Shown here in pieces: positions 9,397-17,843 of a DNA stretch of 64,000 nucleotides. The stretch is taken from NCBI GenBank assembly GCA_013289695.1, contig JABCZK010000015.1, positions 1 to 64,000 of the forward strand, read 5' to 3'. Positions within the stretch are counted from its first letter, which is position 1. Each line of letters opens with the position of its first letter. The notes beneath the pieces were generated by a model. It saw nothing but the letters and a program-made list of their open reading frames with translations, had not been told where the DNA came from and made no database searches. The position numbers were made by a program, and so were the translations under genes. Origin of the DNA: Acidobacteriota bacterium. GTDB taxonomy: Bacteria > Acidobacteriota > Terriglobia > Acidiferrales > UBA7541.

Positions 9397-10236
9397 ATGA
9401 ACGAGCAAACGAAACTTTCCGTCGTGCGGGCCTCTTGTATCCTGCTTTTGATAATTTGCCTTTGCGGCGGGCGAGCGACCGCGCAAACCGATTACACAGC
9501 GATCACCGTGCAGAACGGAGGCGCTGTAGCAGGCACTGTCACTTGGACGGGGCCAGTCCCCAAGATCCCCAAACTTCCTATTACCAAGAATCCGGACGTC
9601 TGCGACCCCGAAGGCCTGAAGACGCGAGATCTGGAGCGGCTGTTGATTAATCCCGACGGCAACGGCGTTGCCAACACCGTCGTGTTTCTGCGCGGCATCA
9701 CTAAAGGCAAGGCCATGGACCTGCCGCCCAATCGTATGCAACTGGATCAGAAAACTTGCCGCTACATCCCGCACATCATGATCGTCCCGGAGGCGGGCAC
9801 GCTGAAGATCGAGAGCGAAGACCCCGTCCTGCATACCGTGCAGATGTTTGGCGTCGCGACGAACAACGTTCCCTTCCCTTTTCAGCATCAGTTCATTCCG
9901 GTCACGTTGCAGCGGAATGGAGTGGTGGAACTGAAATGCAACGCGGGGCACGTGTGGATGAACGCGAACTTGCTGGTGGTGAAGCATCCCTACTATGCGG
10001 TGACGGACGACCGTGGCGGTTACAAGCTCTCGGACGTTCCACCGGGAGAATACGAAATTGTGGCTTGGCATGAGGGCTGGCAGGTTCTATCGGAAGCGCG
10101 TGTACTGGACGTCGGGGCGCAAGTGGAAGTCAAGCGGCCGATGTACAGTTCGCCGGCCAGTTGGGCGAAGAAGGTGAATGTGAAGGCGGGTGAACCGACG
10201 GTAGTGGACTTCACGATTTCGGAGAAGCACGAATAG
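9397..10236 (+). CDS. exported cupredoxin-like protein with carboxypeptidase-regulatory-like beta domain
   Basis: 279 residues with a signal peptide (about 1-30, RATAQ). The middle resembles a cupredoxin: His146 in VLHTVQMF and the cluster Cys181-x3-His185-x2-Met188 in KCNAGHVWMN have the order and spacing of type 1 copper ligands. A short beta-sandwich follows (DDRGGYKLSDVPPGEYEIVAWHEGW), typical of CarboxypepD_reg-like domains. Cys69 and Cys121 could form a disulfide. A periplasmic electron-transfer or copper-handling role is inferred from the ligand pattern. The gene stands alone, with GAGGTAG just before the ATG. Confidence 0.7.
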   Translation: MNEQTKLSVVRASCILLLIICLCGGRATAQTDYTAITVQNGGAVAGTVTWTGPVPKIPKLPITKNPDVCDPEGLKTRDLERLLINPDGNGVANTVVFLRGITKGKAMDLPPNRMQLDQKTCRYIPHIMIVPEAGTLKIESEDPVLHTVQMFGVATNNVPFPFQHQFIPVTLQRNGVVELKCNAGHVWMNANLLVVKHPYYAVTDDRGGYKLSDVPPGEYEIVAWHEGWQVLSEARVLDVGAQVEVKRPMYSSPASWAKKVNVKAGEPTVVDFTISEKHE

Positions 10237-10411
10237 AGTCGTTGTCCTGGTGATGCATCCGGTCTCTTGACTGTACCGCGTCCGCGTGACTTACGACGCG
10301 ACTGCTCGCAGGTCCACGCCGCTCCGGCGGCTTTGTCGCCGCTACGATTTCCTCCAGCTGTCTGAACTTATCCCTACGCACAGACGTATCATAGAAATAG
10401 GAGGCGCGCGC

Positions 10412-11008
10412 ATGCTGCCCGTGCCGTTTGCCGGCCATCTGGGATATGACGCGATATTCATCGTCACCTACGCGGCTTGGCTGCTGTTTGAAATCGTGAC
10501 GGGCCGGTCGCGGAGATCAGCCGATCCCACGAAAGCGCGAGACCGCGGCTCTTTCCGGTTTTTGATCGCGATGATCTGGGCGGGACTGGCGCTGGCGTTT
10601 ACATTTTGCTTCGGTCTTCAGCAGGCGGCCATACCCTGGATGCGCACGCAACTCTTCTTTGTGGGAATCGCGCTAATGTGGGCGGGCATTGGATTTCGCT
10701 ACTACGCCATGCGCGTGCTGGGGCGGTATTTTACATTTCAAGTTGACGTGCATTCGGGACAAACAGTGATTGAGGCGGGACCATATCGCTACGTCCGGCA
10801 TCCTTCGTACACGGGCGCGCTGATCACCGTGATTGGCCTGGGGCTGGCGCTGGGAAATTGGGCCAGCATTCTTGGGACGCTCGCGTGCATTTCAGCCGGC
10901 TACGCGTACCGCATCCACGTGGAGGAGGCGGCGCTGGTCGCCGCCCTGGGCCAGCCCTACAGGGAATACATGAGCCGTACGGCGCGCCTGGTGCCGTTCG
11001 TGCTTTAG
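10412..11008 (+). CDS. isoprenylcysteine carboxyl methyltransferase (ICMT)-family membrane protein
   Basis: 198 residues with four to five transmembrane helices. The C-terminal signature is GPYRYVRHPSYTGAL, followed by an EEAAL...YREYM end, which binds S-adenosylmethionine in ICMT and related phospholipid methyltransferases. Bacteria lack prenylated CAAX proteins, so the real substrate is unknown; a lipid or a small membrane-soluble molecule is likely. The start at ATG 10412 is chosen because AGGAGG lies seven bases upstream. A GTG 126 bases earlier would add a low-quality extension. Confidence 0.82.
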   Translation: MLPVPFAGHLGYDAIFIVTYAAWLLFEIVTGRSRRSADPTKARDRGSFRFLIAMIWAGLALAFTFCFGLQQAAIPWMRTQLFFVGIALMWAGIGFRYYAMRVLGRYFTFQVDVHSGQTVIEAGPYRYVRHPSYTGALITVIGLGLALGNWASILGTLACISAGYAYRIHVEEAALVAALGQPYREYMSRTARLVPFVL

Positions 11009-11086
11009 TACGTATTCAGGAAATCCGATGATTCCCCGGGTTTCGACGCCAGATTCGCTTGAGCTCTGTCGTGCCCTGTCCGCAAT

Positions 11087-12316
11087 TCAAGCCGCATTCC
11101 CGGTCAAACGCGGAATGAGCAGGCGGAAGAAGCGGTCGGGATCGACCCCTACTGCGACTTGCGCGTTGGGCTTGAAAGGTACTTCCGAGGGCTGCGGTTC
11201 GGGCGCGCTGGTTTCCATCGGCGGCGATTTGCGGACTGGGCCGTGGCCGTCGAAGCCGAGCGTTTGACCTGCGGTCCATTCCCCGGACGTTTCCACTTCG
11301 ACGTAGTAGTCCTTCCGCGTGATCACGCCGGGGTCAATCAGCGAGGCGACCGCTAGGGCGTCGTGCAGAGCAATTTCCGTGACTTCTCCGCCATGGCGCA
11401 TGCGTTCGTAGGTGGCGCGCATGATTTTTCCGGCGGCCTGGCTCACGGGGTTGCTCGCGGCTTCCAGCTGCTTGATGTGTTGCTCGCTTACCAGGCACTT
11501 ACGGGTCACGTCCAGGCCGACCATGGTGAGGGGGATATTCGCATCGAAGACGATGCGCGCGGCCTCCGGGTCCACGTACAAATTAAATTCGGCCGCGGGC
11601 GTGATGTTGCCGCCGGAAAGCGAACCGCCCATGATGGTGACCGCGGGAATCATGCTCGCCAGCTCGGGATCTGCGCGCAAGGCCATGGCGACGTTGGTCA
11701 ATGGACCGACCGCGACGATGGTGATCTCTCCGGGATTTTCGCGCACGATGCGGCGAATGATTTCCGGCGCGGTCTCGTGAACTGGCTTAATTTTCGGCTC
11801 GGGAAATTCCACACCGGCCAAGCCGTTGACGCCATGAACGTGGCCGGAGGTAACGAGGCGTCGAACCAGCGGATGGCTTGCGCCCGCGGCGACGGGAACA
11901 TCGGTGCGACCGGCGATTTCCACCAGGCGCAGTGCGTTCGGCAGAGTTAGGTCCAGAGGGACGTTGCCGCAGACAGGCGTGATCGCCTCGACCTTCAGCT
12001 CCGGTGAACGCAGCGCGAGAAAGATGGCCATCGCATCGTCAATGCCGGGGTCCGTATCAATGATGATGCGACGCGGTTTGCCCGGCGTCGGGTTGGATAC
12101 TAATGACTTCGTTGCGCTTCCGCGTGCCATCATTTCATGAGCCGACAGCGGATGATTTCCCGCCAAGCCGCTGATCGCGCCGGCGACGGCAAACCCTGTC
12201 GAATTCGCTAAGAACTCGCGACGGCTCCACGCGGCTCGCTCCCTATCGGCGGACCGGGAACCACCACAGTTCTTTTTCTGCTCAATCTCCTGCTCTGACT
12301 TCGGGTCGCGGTTCAT
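11087..12316 (-). CDS. Tat-exported nucleoside hydrolase (IUNH family)
   Basis: 409 residues. A twin-arginine signal (WSRREFLANSTGFAVAGA) precedes the inosine/uridine-preferring nucleoside hydrolase fold. The calcium-binding motif DTDPGIDDAMAI, the VGPLTNVA segment, EFNLYVDPEAARIVF and the late HDALAVASLIDP with its catalytic-region His are all present. Such enzymes split ribonucleosides into base and ribose; export suggests scavenging of external nucleosides. The start at 12316 follows GGGAGG by ten bases; an ATG 18 bases upstream lacks a site. The Ca-dependent fold fits Tat export of a pre-folded protein. Confidence 0.88.
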   Translation of the reverse strand: MNRDPKSEQEIEQKKNCGGSRSADRERAAWSRREFLANSTGFAVAGAISGLAGNHPLSAHEMMARGSATKSLVSNPTPGKPRRIIIDTDPGIDDAMAIFLALRSPELKVEAITPVCGNVPLDLTLPNALRLVEIAGRTDVPVAAGASHPLVRRLVTSGHVHGVNGLAGVEFPEPKIKPVHETAPEIIRRIVRENPGEITIVAVGPLTNVAMALRADPELASMIPAVTIMGGSLSGGNITPAAEFNLYVDPEAARIVFDANIPLTMVGLDVTRKCLVSEQHIKQLEAASNPVSQAAGKIMRATYERMRHGGEVTEIALHDALAVASLIDPGVITRKDYYVEVETSGEWTAGQTLGFDGHGPVRKSPPMETSAPEPQPSEVPFKPNAQVAVGVDPDRFFRLLIPRLTGNAA

Positions 12317-12548
12317 GCCGATGTTGCCTCCCATTGCGAATAGTAGTGCCGCGGGATTCTAGCGCGACGCGGAAGCTATAAGCCAAGGGAAATTGCTTGC
12401 CGGACTGCCAAGTCTCGGCTACCCGCGTTGGCCGCGATTGACGGGCGCGTACGGGGCGAGTAGACTTCCTTGCAAGATACGAGTGACTGAGTCGTAATTG
12501 GACGGAACACGCGGGTTCCGCACAGAGGCGGCGGGCGGGAGTGGCCGA

Positions 12549-14837
12549 ATGAGTACCTTTGCGGGCGGTTGTGCGTCGCGTGGGGGGGCAGCTAGGCGCA
12601 CTGTCCGCTTGGTTCGTGCGCTAGCGTTTTGCGCGGCTTTGGGCTGCGCTATCCAATGGCTCGAGCGACCTTGCCAGGCTCAAGCTGCGGCCCCGCAGAA
12701 TACGACGCCTCCTGCTACGCCCGACGACCCGCCGCCCTCACTGATCAAGCACCCGAAACCTCAACCAGCGCCGCCACCGCAACCGGCTGCAACCCCGGCA
12801 CCACAATCTGGTTCGAAATCGCCGCCTGCGGAGCAAGCTCCTGCGCCACCAGCGGACGCCACGCAAGGTGCGGCGGGGCCGGTGAGTTCTTCAGCGCCGC
12901 CGTCTGCCGGGCAAAATCCCGCCACTGCGCAGTCCGCCGCGCCGCCTGCATCTGCCCCCAGTGTGTCGCCGACCGCTGGAGGCGAGATATCCACGAGGAG
13001 TGCGCCGTCACCCAACAACGCTCCAGCATCCGGGGGAAGTCAGTCGCCCGCAGCGCAGTTCGCTGCGCCGTCCTCGACGGCTCCGGCTGCCGCCGGGCCC
13101 GTCTCCGCCTCCACGCCTTCCCCGCCCGAAATTAACACGCGCACTTCGCCGGTGCCGCTGGAGTCGCGCGCGAATCTAGTTCCAGTGCGCGTGGTGGTAC
13201 ACGATTCAACCGGCCACGCGGTGGAAAATCTGCACAAGGACGATTTCCAGATCAAGCAGGACGGCAAGTTGCAATTCATCACGCATTTTTCAGTGGTGAC
13301 TCCGGGGAGTGCGGAGAAAGAACTGGCGCGCGGTGAAGCGATTCCGCTGCCGCCGGACTCGACGTCCTATGCGATTTCAGATTCCGCGGGCGAAGCAGCC
13401 GGAAGCGCTAGTCCTGCCCCGCCCGGCGCTCTCGCGATGCCTTCGCGGTTTGTGGCCCTCTTGTTCGACGACGCGCATATCGACGTCGGCGACCTTTCGC
13501 GATCGAAAGTCGCGGCATTACGGTTCATAGCAACGTCGGTAAAACCGAATCAGCGGCTCGCGGTGTACACCGTGTCCGGACACCACGAGCTGGATTTTAC
13601 CGATGACCAGGCGAAGATTCGCGCCGCCATCACTGCGCTCATCGCCAGCCCGGTAGGCGCCTTCGATCCCGCCACGCAGCATGGCTGCCTGCAGATTACG
13701 TATTACCAAGCGGATTTGATTCAGAACAGAAATGATCCGCAGGCGCTCGCTGCGGCTACAGCAGATGCGGTGGCCTGCATTACAGCCGAGACCGGGGCGA
13801 GTGCAACCCAAGCCCAGCAACAGGCTACTTCGACGGTTGCGTCCACGGTGGCGGAGGACCTGGCCGCGGGCGAAATCAACACGCAATACTCGGTGCGACG
13901 ATTGGCGGAAGTGGTGCGCCGGGTTTCCGCCCTGCCAGGGCAACGCAGCATTGTGCTGGTTTCCCCCGGGTTCCTCACCTCAACTTTTGAGTACGACGTG
14001 TCAGAGGTGATAGACAAGGCCAACCGTTCGAACATTTTCATCAACACACTGGATGCGCGCGGACTTTACACCGTGGATCCGATCGGCGACATCACACAGG
14101 ACGCGCCGCTGCGAGCGAATGCCGCGACTTCGGGACTCTCGCTGCAGTATCGCCTTGACGAGCAACGAGAACAGTCCGACGTGCTCTCTGATCTGGCATA
14201 CAGCACGGGCGGTTTTTATTTTCACAACAACAATGATCTCGACGCAGGCTTTCGCACTACGACGGCGGAGCCAGAAGTTTCCTATCTGCTGGCGTTTGTT
14301 CCATCGAATCTGAAGAACGACGGCAAGTTTCATACTCTGGGCGTGAAGCTGGTGACCAAGGAAAAGTACACGGTGCAGGCGCGGCGGGGATTCTTTGCGC
14401 CAAAGCGGGGCGAGACGCCGGAACAGCTGGCAAAGCAGGACATCGAGGACGCGTTGTTCTCACAAGAGGAGCAGCAGAGCTTGCCTATTCAGCTCCATTT
14501 GCAGTATTACAAGTCCGACGCGAACAACGCGAAGCTGTCCGTGTTGACGCATGTGGATCTGAGTCACGTGGGATTCCAAAAATCGCAAGGCCGCAATTGG
14601 GACGACCTGACAATCGTGGCCGCGCTCTTTGATCGCAACGGCAATTTCATCACCGGCACGGAAAAGACTTTGGAATTGCGATTGAAGGATTCGACGCTAG
14701 AACGGCTAAACCAGACGGGCGTGACTTTGAAGACTAACTTTGACGTGAAGCCCGGCGGGTATCTGGTTCGCCTGGTGGTGCGCGATAGCAAGGCCGCGCA
14801 GCTCTCCGCACGCAATGGCGTGGTGGAGATTCCCTAG
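12549..14837 (+). CDS. exported VWFA-related protein (acidobacterial type), first of a pair
   Basis: 762 residues: signal peptide, a long Pro/Ala/Ser/Gln-rich linker (about 40-200), then the domain typical of acidobacterial VWFA-related proteins. It opens with VPVRVVVHDSTGHAVENLHKDDF and runs through a von Willebrand A fold (FVALLFDDAHIDVGDL as the MIDAS region, GQRSIVLVSPGF later) to YLLAFVPSNLKNDGKFHTLGVKL and a beta-rich tail. The metal site DDAHID departs from DxSxS. The role is unknown; the family may bind proteins or surfaces outside the cell. ATG 12549 has GGGAG eight bases upstream, while a TTG 51 bases earlier is weaker. The second gene follows after 53 bases. Confidence 0.8.
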   Translation: MSTFAGGCASRGGAARRTVRLVRALAFCAALGCAIQWLERPCQAQAAAPQNTTPPATPDDPPPSLIKHPKPQPAPPPQPAATPAPQSGSKSPPAEQAPAPPADATQGAAGPVSSSAPPSAGQNPATAQSAAPPASAPSVSPTAGGEISTRSAPSPNNAPASGGSQSPAAQFAAPSSTAPAAAGPVSASTPSPPEINTRTSPVPLESRANLVPVRVVVHDSTGHAVENLHKDDFQIKQDGKLQFITHFSVVTPGSAEKELARGEAIPLPPDSTSYAISDSAGEAAGSASPAPPGALAMPSRFVALLFDDAHIDVGDLSRSKVAALRFIATSVKPNQRLAVYTVSGHHELDFTDDQAKIRAAITALIASPVGAFDPATQHGCLQITYYQADLIQNRNDPQALAAATADAVACITAETGASATQAQQQATSTVASTVAEDLAAGEINTQYSVRRLAEVVRRVSALPGQRSIVLVSPGFLTSTFEYDVSEVIDKANRSNIFINTLDARGLYTVDPIGDITQDAPLRANAATSGLSLQYRLDEQREQSDVLSDLAYSTGGFYFHNNNDLDAGFRTTTAEPEVSYLLAFVPSNLKNDGKFHTLGVKLVTKEKYTVQARRGFFAPKRGETPEQLAKQDIEDALFSQEEQQSLPIQLHLQYYKSDANNAKLSVLTHVDLSHVGFQKSQGRNWDDLTIVAALFDRNGNFITGTEKTLELRLKDSTLERLNQTGVTLKTNFDVKPGGYLVRLVVRDSKAAQLSARNGVVEIP

Positions 14838-14890
14838 AATTTGACCGAGCAGATGGACATTCGAAAACGTTTGCTGCAGGAAGGTGAAAA

Positions 14891-17464
14891 ATGAACCGGC
14901 GACGCGTAGCTTCCATTTTCACGATGCTGCTTTTGTTTTTGGCTGTTGGCGGACTCCTCTGGCGCGCGATCCAATCGCCTGCGATCGTGCGCGCGCAGCA
15001 ATCGTCGTCCCCTCCGGCGCCCCAGCCACAGACTTCGCCGCAACAGGAAACAACGACCGCAACTGCACCGCAGGCGGCGCCCCCTGCTGCGTCGCAGCAG
15101 GCGCAAACGCCGGCTGGAGGCACGATCAAAGCGGAAACACGCGAAGTCCGCGTGGACGTGGTGGTGACCGACAAGAAGGGTAACTACGTACAAGACCTGA
15201 CCACCAAAGATTTTCGGCTCTACGAAGATGACAAACAACAGTCGATCAATTCTTTTTCTTTCGGCGCAGACCCCAATGGCCCGATCGAAGCGAAACGCCA
15301 CTACATGGTGCTGTTCTTCGACAACTCCTCGATGGATCTGGGAGACCAGCCTCGCGCGCGGGCCGCAGCAGGAAAATTTATTGACGCGTATGCGGGGCCT
15401 GACCGCGTGATGGCGATTGTGAATTTTGGCGGTTCCTTGCAGTTCGCACAAAACTTTACGATGGATGTGAACCGCCTGAAGCAGGCGGTTTCTGGCATTT
15501 CCAGTTCCTCCGTGTCGCCCAATGCCGGCGCATCCAATGGCGGAAACATTGCTACGACCTCCGGGAGCGCGATCAATGCCGATCTACCGACGGCGGGGCT
15601 GCAAACTGGGCTGCCGAGCTTGGGAAACGCCGAGGGCGACTTCGGCGCGTACACCTTGCTGCTTTCGCTTCGGCAATTGGCGAAGAGCCTTACCCCAATT
15701 CCCGGCAGAAAGAGCTTGATTCTTTTCACCGCGGGATTTGAACTCAACTCCGAACGCTATTCAGAATTAACCGCGACGATTGACGCCTGCAACAAGGCCA
15801 ACGTGGCGGTGTATCCACTGGACGTGCGCGGCCTGGTAACGCCGTTTTCGCAAATGCTCGGCAGCGGAACGCAGCGGACATGGGCCAGCGAACGGGACCG
15901 CTCACCAGATTGGATAGCGGCGCGATCGGGCGGTGCCTCAGCATATGCAGCGCCTGTTGCCGCAGCAGCGCAATCTTCGCAGCCTGGATTACAGCTTGCG
16001 GCGTATCATCCGGCTGCTGCGTTAGTTGCCGCTCCGCAACATGGCGGCGGAGGCGGTGGTGGAGCCGGCGGAGGACACGGCGGCGGTACGGGAGGTGGCG
16101 GCGCCGGCGGTGGTGGGACAGGAGGCGGAGGAACGGGCGGAGGTAAGGGCGGTGGGACGGGCGGCGGTACCGGTGGCACCGGCGGCGGCAGGGGCGGGCC
16201 CGGAGGTGGCACGGGAGGCAGGCCTGGTGTCGGCAGCCCGTACAGCAATTCTCCCTACAACCAGGCACGGCAGATTGTTCCGCCGTTTCCTCCATCCGCG
16301 TCCACCAATCAACAGGTGATGTATGCGCTTGCGACTGGGACGGGTGGATTCCCAATCCTGAATACGAACGACCTCATGTCGGGGCTGGAGAAGATTGCGC
16401 GCGAACAAAGCGAATATTATTTGTTGGGATACGCACCCGCGGAATCGCCGGCGGGAAGCTGCCACACGTTAAAAGTGAAAGTAGAACGCAGCGGTACGAA
16501 CGTTCGCGCGCGCAGCGGATTCTGCAACATAATTTCCACGGATATGCTGGCCGGTAAACCGATCGAGAAGGAGATGGAATCGCGCGCATCGGCGTCCGGA
16601 TCGGCTGCTGGGAATGCGGCGGCAAGTGCGACGAGCGCCAGTGGCGCGGCTGCTGCAGGCTCGCTGCAGGCGCCATTTTTCTACACGGCGCCGAACGAGG
16701 CGCGCGTGCATCTGGCAATGCAAGTTCCGACGGCTTCGATCGACTGCCCCAAGGTGAAAGGAAAATATCACGCGGATGTGAACGTGCTGGGAATCGCCTA
16801 CCGCCCGGACGGAACCGTCGCGTCGCGCTTCAGCGATGAAGTGACGCTGGACATGGAAAAAGATCAGTGGGAGAAATTCACGCAGGCGCCGATGCAATAT
16901 CAAAACCAATTCTCCGTCGCGCCCGGCCAGTACCGTCTGAGCGTGGTCGTTAGCGGCGGCGGCGAAAAATTCGCCAAGTTTGAAACTCCCCTCACCGTCG
17001 ATGCCTATGACGGAAAGAAATTCAGCCTCAGCGCGGTAGCGTTGAGCGATCAATTCCAGCCGGTTTCAGAATTGGGCAGCTCGCTGGACGCGGATTTACT
17101 GGCGGATCGCGCGCCGTTGGTCGTTCGCAACCTGGAGATAACGCCTTCCGGAACCAATCACTTCAAGAAATCGGACAAGGTCGCAGTCTACGCGCAAATT
17201 TACGCGCCGCAGCTCGCGGATGCGAATCCGCCGACCGTGAAGTGCACCTACGTCATTGCTGACCCGAAGACCGGTAAAACGCTGGGGTCAATGGCGGGAA
17301 TTGACATGGCGACCTACATTCAGAAGGGCAACACCACGATTCCGGTAGCGCTAAAGCTGCCGGTGGAGAACTTTCCTCCAGGCGAGTATGTGCTGAAAAT
17401 ACAGGCCAGCGAATCGGGCGGGAGCCTGACGCAGATCCGCAGCGTAAATTTCGTGGTGGAGTGA
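14891..17464 (+). CDS. exported VWFA-related protein with glycine-rich insert, second of a pair
   Basis: 857 residues: signal anchor (about 8-30), a Gln/Pro/Ala-rich linker, and the same VWFA-related module as its upstream neighbour (VRVDVVVTDKKGNYVQDLTTKDF; MIDAS region VLFFDNSSMDLGD; PGRKSLILFTAGFEL). A glycine-rich block interrupts the VWA region at about residues 383-447. The C-terminal third is beta rich. GGAAGG lies just before the ATG. With the 53-base spacing it is probably co-transcribed with the 12549 gene. The paired, diverged copies suggest an ancient tandem duplication. Function unknown. Confidence 0.8.
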   Translation: MNRRRVASIFTMLLLFLAVGGLLWRAIQSPAIVRAQQSSSPPAPQPQTSPQQETTTATAPQAAPPAASQQAQTPAGGTIKAETREVRVDVVVTDKKGNYVQDLTTKDFRLYEDDKQQSINSFSFGADPNGPIEAKRHYMVLFFDNSSMDLGDQPRARAAAGKFIDAYAGPDRVMAIVNFGGSLQFAQNFTMDVNRLKQAVSGISSSSVSPNAGASNGGNIATTSGSAINADLPTAGLQTGLPSLGNAEGDFGAYTLLLSLRQLAKSLTPIPGRKSLILFTAGFELNSERYSELTATIDACNKANVAVYPLDVRGLVTPFSQMLGSGTQRTWASERDRSPDWIAARSGGASAYAAPVAAAAQSSQPGLQLAAYHPAAALVAAPQHGGGGGGGAGGGHGGGTGGGGAGGGGTGGGGTGGGKGGGTGGGTGGTGGGRGGPGGGTGGRPGVGSPYSNSPYNQARQIVPPFPPSASTNQQVMYALATGTGGFPILNTNDLMSGLEKIAREQSEYYLLGYAPAESPAGSCHTLKVKVERSGTNVRARSGFCNIISTDMLAGKPIEKEMESRASASGSAAGNAAASATSASGAAAAGSLQAPFFYTAPNEARVHLAMQVPTASIDCPKVKGKYHADVNVLGIAYRPDGTVASRFSDEVTLDMEKDQWEKFTQAPMQYQNQFSVAPGQYRLSVVVSGGGEKFAKFETPLTVDAYDGKKFSLSAVALSDQFQPVSELGSSLDADLLADRAPLVVRNLEITPSGTNHFKKSDKVAVYAQIYAPQLADANPPTVKCTYVIADPKTGKTLGSMAGIDMATYIQKGNTTIPVALKLPVENFPPGEYVLKIQASESGGSLTQIRSVNFVVE
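16039..16230 (+). repeat. glycine-codon low-complexity tract inside the second VWFA gene
   Basis: About 190 bases of GGN-rich codons with interspersed Thr, Ala, His, Lys and Arg encode a Gly-rich loop. It reads in frame without a stop. Such tracts arise by slippage and probably vary in length among strains. Confidence 0.8.
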
Positions 17465-17843
17465 CGCGGCACCGCCAGACGGCTTGGAAAGGTGTCGATT
17501 AGGATAGTCCTCGGCCCTGTGTGTTCTGCAACTTACAGGCACATCGAATCGCCGGAGCGACGATTAGGAATTGCCATTGGTGTTTTTCGCGACAAGCGCT
17601 TAGTTGGTTCTGCACAGCCAAGACCTCCCGGATTACATCCCAGTACGAGGCCATTTTGACCTGCAACTTTGGGGTTGGATTGGGGTTAAACCCTTAGGAG
17701 TCATTCGTCTCTGACGAGGTGGCCCTGGCAGCTTCTACAGCGATTCATCGCGCTCCTTGCTTACTCTTAGAGATGCGCCCCGTCCAGTTCGCAGTCAAAA
17801 TACCAAGGGGGAATTCTAGGCGGACGCGGTCCGGAGGAATCAT
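17465..17843. other. gene-free gap
   Basis: No gene or clear hairpin terminator was found between the second VWFA gene and the next exported protein. The last 20 bases carry the GGAGGA ribosome site of the downstream TTG-started gene. Confidence 0.4.

Noticed and set aside
9028-10071. 347-codon frame opposite the cupredoxin-like gene
   Set aside because: Overlaps a gene with clear signal peptide and motifs; the opposite frame is His/Arg-rich and has no family features.
16039-16230. Glycine tract as a CRISPR-like or tandem DNA array
   Set aside because: It is in frame with the VWFA protein and has no regular unit length or spacers.
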